A stretch of DNA of 64,000 bases, from the NCBI RefSeq assembly GCF_042664795.1, contig NZ_JBHTBN010000001.1, positions 1 to 64,000 of the forward strand, written 5' to 3'. Positions 58,183 through 64,000 of the stretch are shown here, one piece after another (the first letter of the stretch is position 1; each line of letters opens with the position of its first letter). The notes under the pieces were generated by a model, which searched no databases, was not told the DNA's origin, and saw only the letters and a list, made by a program, of their open reading frames with translations. The DNA is from Jejudonia soesokkakensis. Its GTDB lineage: Bacteria; Bacteroidota; Bacteroidia; Flavobacteriales; Flavobacteriaceae. The translations under genes and the position numbers were made by a program.

Positions 58183-59418
58183 TTACATTCTATACAACCA
58201 ATCTGCTGGATTCATTTTAGAGGTGTTCTGATAAATATAAAATTTAAGAATCGTTTTTCCAGTTAACGGATTTTCAAAGATTCTACCTAGTTTTTGTTTG
58301 GTCACCACCTTATCTCCTGCCTTTACATTTAATGAAATAAGATTGCTATAAATAGTTATATAGTTTCCGTGAAGAATGTATACAGCCTTTGTTCCTTTTA
58401 AATCCTGTACCCGCATTACTTCGCCTCCAAAAACTGCCTGAGCCTCTTCGTTTGCAGCGGTTGCAATCTCCACACCACTATGAGAACGGGTAATATTTGG
58501 CAATAAGGGGTCGGGCTGATTTCCATAGCGCCCTACTACCACTCCTTTTTCTACAGGCCAGGGTAATTTTCCTTTGTTCTTTGTAAAATCGCTTGCCAAA
58601 GCTTTTGCTTCAGGAGTTAAAGCAAAAGCTAATTTAGTTTTAGTGGCTTCTGTTTTAGTTTCAACACCTGCAGCTTTGTTTGCCTTTGCAATAGCAGCCT
58701 TAATGATGGCATCAATCTCACGCTCTATTGCAGCAGCTTCTTTTTGTTTTTTATTTATTTGAGAAGCGTAGTTTCCTTCGTCTTTTTTAAGAGTTGCAAT
58801 TAAAGCCTCCTGTTCCTTCTTTTCTTTATCCAATGCTCGCTTTGCAATTCTATTCTCATCAATAAGTTTATCTTTTTGCTTTTTCTGATCAATTAAGTCC
58901 TGATTGAGAATAAGAAGTAAAGCCGATTTTTCTTTAATTTTCTCCCCTTCTTTTTTGCGATGTTTTGCATACTGCTTCATATACTGGAGCCGCTTATAGG
59001 CTTGCAAAAAATCTTCCGAAGACAACAAAAACATAACTCTGCTTTGTTGTGATTTACTTTTATACGACTTACGAATCATAGCACCATAGTCTTCCTTTAA
59101 CTCAACTAGCTCGTCACGTAATTGTTCTATTTTCGATTGGTTATTATTTATCTCTCTGGTAAGTAGGTTTGCCTGCTGATTGGTCACTCTAATGAGATTT
59201 TCACGAGCTCTAATTTGCTGTGAAAGGTCTTCAACTTCGGTTAAAACCGTCTTTTTCTCCCCTCTTGTTTTAAACAGAAACGACTTAATGTTTGTTATTT
59301 CTTGAAGAATAGATTGACGTCTCTCTTCGAGTTCTTTTTGTTTGTCTGTCTGTGCTATAGATGTAAAACTTAGTAACAAAACGAAAGAAAGAATACTGTA
59401 AAATTGAATGCTTTTCAT
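58183..59418 (-). CDS. EnvC-like murein hydrolase activator with degenerate LytM (M23) domain
   Basis: A 411-residue exported protein. A signal peptide (1-22) precedes long coiled coils (about 23-260), then a LytM/M23 domain (about 285-411). Zinc-site residues are damaged: the first motif reads H-S-G-V-E-I with Asp replaced by Glu, Y-x-H-L has become Y-S-N-L, and the final H-x-H stretch reads L-K-F. It should therefore not cut peptidoglycan itself but activate amidases, as EnvC does at the division septum. It is the last gene of a minus-strand operon with the DUF4292 and TPR genes and starts 3 bases after the DUF4292 stop. Confidence 0.9.
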   Translation of the reverse strand: MKSIQFYSILSFVLLLSFTSIAQTDKQKELEERRQSILQEITNIKSFLFKTRGEKKTVLTEVEDLSQQIRARENLIRVTNQQANLLTREINNNQSKIEQLRDELVELKEDYGAMIRKSYKSKSQQSRVMFLLSSEDFLQAYKRLQYMKQYAKHRKKEGEKIKEKSALLLILNQDLIDQKKQKDKLIDENRIAKRALDKEKKEQEALIATLKKDEGNYASQINKKQKEAAAIEREIDAIIKAAIAKANKAAGVETKTEATKTKLAFALTPEAKALASDFTKNKGKLPWPVEKGVVVGRYGNQPDPLLPNITRSHSGVEIATAANEEAQAVFGGEVMRVQDLKGTKAVYILHGNYITIYSNLISLNVKAGDKVVTKQKLGRIFENPLTGKTILKFYIYQNTSKMNPADWLYRM

Positions 59419-59421
59419 ACC

Positions 59422-60198
59422 CTATAAACGAATTTCTGTATACCCATCTGGTATATCAAACGCAAAATTTACAGAAACATTGAGGTCAATCTTTCTATAA
59501 TTAATTTCAATACTTGTTTTGTCGTCACCTTCAGTCGCATCTATATTAATTTCTGAAGGGTATACACTCCCTTCCAGACGCTCATACGGACCGTAATTTA
59601 CTGTGAGCAATCTACTCTCAGAAGGCTGTGAAAGCATTTCAGATTTCACTTTAAAATGTGTAGGTTCTAAAAATAATGCTGTTATATAATCATTGGGTTG
59701 CTTTTTAGGCAATAAACGATAGCTGTTATTTACTACATCTACTTTGTAGCCCGAATTCGATATCTGAAAAATCGATTGCCCCAACAGTATTGCCTGCGCT
59801 TGCTCAAAAGAAAGTTCGGTTCCTAAAAATTCACTTAGTAATGAGAAATCTCCTTGAAAATAAGTTTTACCAACGCTTTCATAATAGCTCACACTTGTAG
59901 GAGTGATAAGCACTTTTGCTATAGTAACACCTAAAAAAGACGCTTTAATCCAAATCTTTTTGTCTTTTTCAATACGAAGACTTGCTACGATGCTTTGCTC
60001 CTTTTTTTCATCCTTATATACCAACTGAACTCTAGCAGCCATTGTTTTAAAGTTAGGAGAAGCTTTTTTATGGGAGGCTATAATATCTTTTAAGGCAAGC
60101 GAATTATTGGCCGTAGAAGAGCCCGTAATTGCTTTGCCGCCGCCACAAGATGTTAATGTAAGGAGGGCCAAGAAAAAATAGATGATTTTTATTTTCAT
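59422..60198 (-). CDS. DUF4292 lipoprotein
   Basis: A 258-residue lipoprotein: the signal ends L-A-L-L-T-L-T-S-C-G-G-G with a lipobox cysteine at about 18. The body fits DUF4292 of Bacteroidota, a LolA/LolB-like beta fold (A-A-R-V-Q-L-V-Y-K-D-E-K-K...I-W-I-K-A-S-F-L-G-V-T). A LolB-type lipoprotein carrier role is a structural inference. The start is ATG 60198; an ATG at 60279 lies within the TPR gene. It starts one base after the TPR stop. Confidence 0.88.
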   Translation of the reverse strand: MKIKIIYFFLALLTLTSCGGGKAITGSSTANNSLALKDIIASHKKASPNFKTMAARVQLVYKDEKKEQSIVASLRIEKDKKIWIKASFLGVTIAKVLITPTSVSYYESVGKTYFQGDFSLLSEFLGTELSFEQAQAILLGQSIFQISNSGYKVDVVNNSYRLLPKKQPNDYITALFLEPTHFKVKSEMLSQPSESRLLTVNYGPYERLEGSVYPSEINIDATEGDDKTSIEINYRKIDLNVSVNFAFDIPDGYTEIRL

Positions 60199-60199
60199 A

Positions 60200-61579
60200 T
60201 TAATTAGTAAGAATGATAGCCGCTGCCTTGTCGGCATACTTTTTAGAATTTTTAGGATCCCCTTTAGCAGTATAAGCAATTTTTAATTGCTCATAAAAAT
60301 CTTTTTCCATCACAGGGTTGTCAAACAAAAAATCAAGTCCTGCCTCTAGGATTTCAATAGCATCTTCTGATTTAGAGAGGTTATTATGTGCAACTCCATT
60401 TAAAAGATATAAAATGGGCTGGGCCGGAAATATCTCAAGGCTTTTAGTACTCAAAGCAATAACCTCTTCATATTTTCCCATTTCAACTTGAAGCAACATG
60501 GTATTTCGTAACAGACTAAAATTATCATCATCCTTTTGTGCTCCTTTTTCATAAAAAGCCAATGCTTTTTCTTTATTCCCCTTAGCGATAAAATAGGCGC
60601 CTATCTTTTCATATAAATTTCCGTTGGCTTCCCCAGAAAAATCTGTGATTAATTGCTCTAATTGCGGCTCAAAAGATGGATTTTTAGTCACAAACTGAAT
60701 AAAATCACTTAAGAGCTTGTATTTATCTTCGGTTTCTATGTTAGTTGATGCAAATACTTTGTTTATCGATTTTAATGCTTCAGTAGTGTTGCCTTCGTCT
60801 AGGTAAAATTTATATAAGGATAAGTGCACCAGTTGTGACGAAGGATTGTTTTTGAGTAACTCTTTTGCCGTTTCGAAGGCTTTTTTTGTATCCCCGTCCT
60901 GACTGTATAGATAAATCAAGTTTAAATAATCTCTTTCATTCTTAGAATTATTGTCTACTTTCTCTTCTAATTTTGCAATTTCTCCCTCCTTATTCCCTGT
61001 AAGCCTGTAAATATTTGTACGCAAAGCATCTCTGTAGTTGCTTTCTCCAAGTGTTTCATCTAACTCATCCAGCACCTTGATCGCTTCATCATATTGTTTT
61101 GTTCTTGAATACAAATTAGCGAGATCTTCTTTGTAATCTATATCTATTTTTGAAAGCTGTATCACTAACGGAATGGCCTTTTCATAATCACTTTGTTCAT
61201 AATATACATCATATAAGGCCTCCAAAACATCCATCTGATTGTTTTGAGTTTCAAGAACGCGTAAAAAATTTGCTTCAGCTTCATCATACCTATTTAACGA
61301 AGCTAGGTTTTTTCCCATTTCAAAATAGATGACCGCTTTTTGTTTTGGGTCTTGTTTTACTGCCTTTTCTGCTTTCTGAAGCGCCTCCAGTGCCAATTCA
61401 TAATTTTCAATTCCTTTTTGCTTTAGGGCTTCGAAAAAGTGTTCCTGAAATGCATCTGTTACTTCTCCAAGATCTTCATTGATCTGGGCACTATTATCTT
61501 CTTCATCCTGGGCATAGAGTGTATGACCAGAAAATCCTATTCCGAAGAAAAAAAGTGTAAAAAGGACTATTTGCTTCAT
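60200..61579 (-). CDS. Exported TPR protein
   Basis: A 459-residue protein with a signal peptide (1-23, ending H-T-L-Y-A-Q) and an array of about ten TPR-type helical repeats over most of the chain (Y-E-L-A-L-E-A-L-Q-K-A-E-K-A-V, Y-D-E-A-E-A-N-F-L-R-V-L-E, and so on). It is probably a periplasmic scaffold for envelope assembly. No enzyme motif is seen. Its ATG overlaps the nucleotidyltransferase stop (ATGA), and the DUF4292 gene follows at once, so the three are coupled. Confidence 0.88.
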   Translation of the reverse strand: MKQIVLFTLFFFGIGFSGHTLYAQDEEDNSAQINEDLGEVTDAFQEHFFEALKQKGIENYELALEALQKAEKAVKQDPKQKAVIYFEMGKNLASLNRYDEAEANFLRVLETQNNQMDVLEALYDVYYEQSDYEKAIPLVIQLSKIDIDYKEDLANLYSRTKQYDEAIKVLDELDETLGESNYRDALRTNIYRLTGNKEGEIAKLEEKVDNNSKNERDYLNLIYLYSQDGDTKKAFETAKELLKNNPSSQLVHLSLYKFYLDEGNTTEALKSINKVFASTNIETEDKYKLLSDFIQFVTKNPSFEPQLEQLITDFSGEANGNLYEKIGAYFIAKGNKEKALAFYEKGAQKDDDNFSLLRNTMLLQVEMGKYEEVIALSTKSLEIFPAQPILYLLNGVAHNNLSKSEDAIEILEAGLDFLFDNPVMEKDFYEQLKIAYTAKGDPKNSKKYADKAAAIILTN

Positions 61580-62592
61580 TTTAATTCTGAATAATCTCCA
61601 ATACTCACATTTGTAAATTTGCCATTAAAGTGTGCATGGTTGCCTATCATTGCATTATCTAAAGTAGCATTTTTCACTACCGAATGTGTTTGTATTATAC
61701 TATTTTTAACGGTACTGTTCTCAATTATTGTGCCTTTCCCTAAAGAAACATAAGGGCCCACACTGCTATTTATAAGCACTACATCTTCTGCAATAAAGCA
61801 AGGTTCAATAATGGTTGCATTGTCTTTTGTTATTTTTTCTGAAAGTAATTTTTCTCCACTTTCAGCAAGAAAACCTAGCATTCTGCGATTGGTTTCGACA
61901 GTTACTTCTTTGTTTCCACAGTCCATCCATTCACTTACAGTACCTGTTTTGAAGGTTTTTCCGTTGGCCATCATACGTTTAATCCCGTCGTTGATCTGGT
62001 ATTCTCCTCCATTAATAATATCATTGTCCAACACATACTGAAGCTCATTTTTTAATTCTGAAACTTCTTTAAAATAGTATATCCCGATGACCGCCTGATC
62101 ACTTACAAAGGTTTCAGGTTTTTCTACTAGCTCGATTATTTCATCTTTGTCATTAAGATTAACGACACCATAGGCTGAAGGATTATCCACTTTTTTAGTC
62201 CAGATTACAGCATCTGCACTCGTATCTAAATCGAAATCGGCTCGTATTAAAGTATCAGCATACGCAATTACCGCAGGGCCTTTTAAAGAAGGTGCTGCAC
62301 ACATAATCGCATGGCCTGTTCCCTTCGGATCTAGCTGACGGTAGATACTTGGCTTGGCACCAAGACTTTTGGCTAGTTCCTTTAAACTCTCAACCACATC
62401 TGCTCCAAAGAAAGCAGGATCCCCTAAGATAAATGCAATTTCGTCAATCTTCTGATTTAAAACTGCTGCAATATCTGCCACCAGTCTATGAACTATAGGT
62501 TTTCCAGCCACCGGTACCAATGGTTTAGGGACTGTAAGTGTATGTGGGCGAAGGCGGCTTCCACGACCCGCCATTGGGACGATAATCTTCAT
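61576..62592 (-). CDS. Sugar-phosphate nucleotidyltransferase
   Basis: A 338-residue cytoplasmic enzyme that joins a sugar-1-phosphate to a nucleotide. The NTP-binding motif G-R-G-S-R-L-R-P-H-T-L-T-V-P-K-P-L is at 9-25, and D/G-rich catalytic blocks follow. The C-terminal part (about 255-338) forms a left-handed beta helix (hexapeptide repeats, I-E-N-S-T-V-K-N-S-I-I-Q-T-H). The sugar and nucleotide cannot be set from sequence; glucose-1-phosphate thymidylyl- or uridylyltransferase is likely. It is placed between dut and an envelope TPR gene. Confidence 0.88.
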   Translation of the reverse strand: MKIIVPMAGRGSRLRPHTLTVPKPLVPVAGKPIVHRLVADIAAVLNQKIDEIAFILGDPAFFGADVVESLKELAKSLGAKPSIYRQLDPKGTGHAIMCAAPSLKGPAVIAYADTLIRADFDLDTSADAVIWTKKVDNPSAYGVVNLNDKDEIIELVEKPETFVSDQAVIGIYYFKEVSELKNELQYVLDNDIINGGEYQINDGIKRMMANGKTFKTGTVSEWMDCGNKEVTVETNRRMLGFLAESGEKLLSEKITKDNATIIEPCFIAEDVVLINSSVGPYVSLGKGTIIENSTVKNSIIQTHSVVKNATLDNAMIGNHAHFNGKFTNVSIGDYSELK

Positions 62593-62608
62593 TGAAAATT
62601 TTTATTTT

Positions 62609-62629
62609 CTTTTCCGCGAAAGCGAAAAT
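62609..62629. repeat. Short palindrome with GAAA loop
   Basis: TTTTCCGC pairs with GCGAAAA (one bulged C) around GAAA, a GNRA-type tetraloop. It lies in the gap between dut and the nucleotidyltransferase. It looks like a dispersed palindromic unit; only one copy is seen in the window. Confidence 0.45.
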
Positions 62630-62670
62630 ATTATTATTTATTATTGTTTAATGCTCTCTTACCAATAACT

Positions 62671-63108
62671 TTACTTCACTCCCGTACTCCCAAAACCACC
62701 TTCTCCTCGATCTGTTTCAGAAAGGGTTTCTACTTCTTCAAAAACCGCACGTTCATGTTTTGCAATGACCAACTGCGCAATTCGTTCTCCGTTTTCAATC
62801 GTAAAGTCTTCGTTAGAAAGGTTTACAAGGATAACGCCTATTTCGCCACGATAGTCTGCATCAATGGTCCCTGGACTATTCAACACCGTAATTCCTTTCT
62901 TGGCAGCCAAACCACTTCTGGGACGTACTTGGGCTTCAAACCCTATAGGAAGTTCAATAAAAAGACCTGTTTTTACAATGGCTCTCTGTAGTGGTTTTAG
63001 AGTAGAAGGTTCAGAAACGTTGGCTCTTATGTCCATTCCTGCAGATGCAATCGTTTCGTAGCTAGGCAATGGATGCTTTGATTTGTTGATAATTTTTATA
63101 GGTGTCAT
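62671..63108 (-). CDS. dut: dUTP diphosphatase
   Basis: This trimeric enzyme splits dUTP to dUMP and keeps uracil out of DNA. It has 145 residues. All five conserved motifs are visible: A-G-M-D-I-R-A-N, R-P-R-S-G-L-A-A-K-K-G-I, G-T-I-D-A-D-Y-R-G-E, G-E-R-I-A-Q-L and the C-terminal G-E-G-G-F-G-S-T-G. Its ATG overlaps the stop of the flippase gene by 4 bases (ATGA), so the housekeeping enzyme is embedded in an envelope operon. Confidence 0.97.
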   Translation of the reverse strand: MTPIKIINKSKHPLPSYETIASAGMDIRANVSEPSTLKPLQRAIVKTGLFIELPIGFEAQVRPRSGLAAKKGITVLNSPGTIDADYRGEIGVILVNLSNEDFTIENGERIAQLVIAKHERAVFEEVETLSETDRGEGGFGSTGVK

Positions 63109-64000
63109 CTCTTGAGTATTCGTTGTAATTCTTTCCTTTCAGAAAAGAAGATTGATAACAAAAATACCAATAATAATGCAGTTCCTATCCAGAGGTTCCC
63201 ATCAAAAATATAGAAAGAAAGTCCCGAAAATACAATTGCCATGACTAAATAACTTCCAATTTTTGTTAGGTCGTATGGAACTGCATAGTATTTTCTTCCG
63301 AAGAAATACGATAACAACATCATGGTTCCGTAAGCAGCTAAAGTTGCAATCGCAGAACCCATATAACTCATCTTTGGAATTAAAATATAATTGAGTGCTA
63401 AGGTGATTATGGCTCCAATAACCGATATATAGGCTCCAAACTGCGTCCTATCGGTTACTTTATACCAAACTGAAAGATTGTGGTAAATTCCCAGGCAGAG
63501 ATTTGCTAAAAGAATGATAGGAACAATAGATAATGCCACCCAATATTCAGAATTGCTTATGAGCAACCGCTTAAAAAGGTCAATATACACAATAACAAAT
63601 AATAAGATAAAGCTTCCGAAGATGGTAAAATATTTGGTAATGGTCGCATAAGTGTCTTTTGCTTTTTCATGTTTAGAATGGTTAAAAAAGAAAGGTTCAA
63701 TTCCTAATCTAAAAGCCGTCGCAAACAAGGTCATAAAAACTCCTAATTTATAACAAGCCGCGTAGACGCCCACTTCAGACTCTGCAATGTCTTCAGGAAG
63801 CAGGTATTTTAGTAATATTTTATCAAACGCTTCATTGATTGAAAACGCTATTCCTGCGATAAGTACCGGATAGGCATATTTCATCATTTGTTTCCAGAGT
63901 GTTTTATCAAAACCAAACCCTATTTTAAAATAAAGCGGCAACAACATTAAAAGTGTTGCTCCACTTGCAATAACATTCGAAATAAACACGTACACTACTT
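63105..64000 (-). CDS. Polysaccharide (Wzx/MATE-type) flippase, C-terminal part
   Basis: About 298 residues of an integral membrane protein; the frame stays open to the right edge, so the start lies outside the window. At least eight membrane segments are visible, with a Y-P-V-L-I-A-G-I-A-F-S-I-N-E-A-F-D-K-I-L-like helix pair typical of the oligosaccharide flippase (Wzx/RfbX) family. It likely moves lipid-linked sugar units across the inner membrane for surface polysaccharide. It is the most upstream visible gene of the dut - nucleotidyltransferase - TPR - DUF4292 - EnvC operon. Confidence 0.88.
   Translation of the reverse strand, partial: VVYVFISNVIASGATLLMLLPLYFKIGFGFDKTLWKQMMKYAYPVLIAGIAFSINEAFDKILLKYLLPEDIAESEVGVYAACYKLGVFMTLFATAFRLGIEPFFFNHSKHEKAKDTYATITKYFTIFGSFILLFVIVYIDLFKRLLISNSEYWVALSIVPIILLANLCLGIYHNLSVWYKVTDRTQFGAYISVIGAIITLALNYILIPKMSYMGSAIATLAAYGTMMLLSYFFGRKYYAVPYDLTKIGSYLVMAIVFSGLSFYIFDGNLWIGTALLLVFLLSIFFSERKELQRILKR

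Noticed and set aside
60198..60279. Longer start of the DUF4292 lipoprotein
   Set aside because: It overlaps the TPR gene and would bury the lipoprotein signal.

Overview
The window is chromosomal DNA from a member of the Flavobacteriaceae (Bacteroidota), probably a marine or aquatic aerobe. The evidence is low G+C content, type IX secretion (T9SS) sorting tails on three proteins, the gliding lipoprotein GldH, a complete Bat aerotolerance operon, Bacteroidota-type promoters (-7 box TAnnTTTG) with very short leaders and few Shine-Dalgarno sites, and a kynurenine-pathway dioxygenase. No phage, transposase, CRISPR array, rRNA or tRNA was seen. Almost all of the sequence is ordinary, densely coding chromosome.

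Layout. 1-2.7 kb: end of a T9SS cargo gene, pheS with two small conserved genes, and a CvpA-type membrane protein. 2.7-7.8 kb: a minus-strand inorganic-anion cluster (SulP transporter, beta carbonic anhydrase, universal stress protein, second SulP transporter), best read as a bicarbonate uptake and hydration module. 7.9-17.3 kb: the Bat operon, transcribed moxR - DUF58 - a two-TM protein - batA - batB - batC - batD - batE, with a palindromic repeat inserted after moxR. 17.6-18.9 kb: two exported proteins sharing a C-terminal beta-sandwich domain. 19.0-24.1 kb: plus-strand genes for an SDR, an AlbA_2 protein, an SPFH/GYF protein, a zinc-ribbon membrane protein and a PPP-type phosphatase; the last three look like a membrane-stress module. 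24.1-28.0 kb: GIN-domain protein, ALDH7-type aldehyde dehydrogenase, 3-hydroxyanthranilate dioxygenase and a CAP-domain lipoprotein. Behind the aldehyde dehydrogenase lies a short vestige of a second copy of its own C-terminus.

28.2-33.4 kb: plus-strand run of isoaspartyl peptidase, DinB-like protein, CNNM/CBS membrane protein, Ogt, serine hydrolase and exonuclease. 33.4-37.3 kb: large T9SS subtilase. 37.6-41.0 kb: double-ATPase oligopeptide ABC protein and the two subunits of 3-oxoacid CoA-transferase. 41.1-46.3 kb: PBP1A, GldH, RicT and TrhO. 46.6-49.7 kb: recA, then an ECF sigma factor with a partner that appears to span from the cytoplasm to an outer-membrane barrel. 49.8-54.4 kb: acyltransferase, trpS, dprA, an HU/SPOR-domain protein and an acyl-CoA thioesterase. 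54.5-58.1 kb: second T9SS subtilase. 58.2-64.0 kb: minus-strand envelope operon (flippase, dut, nucleotidyltransferase, TPR protein, DUF4292 lipoprotein, EnvC-like protein) running off the right edge.

The strongest leads for something undescribed are the sigma/trans-envelope barrel pair (47.7-49.7 kb), the ALDH gene-replacement scar (25.1 kb), the SPFH/zinc-ribbon/phosphatase module (21-24 kb) and the two-transporter carbonic anhydrase cluster. All functional statements rest on reading motifs by eye; no database search was run.
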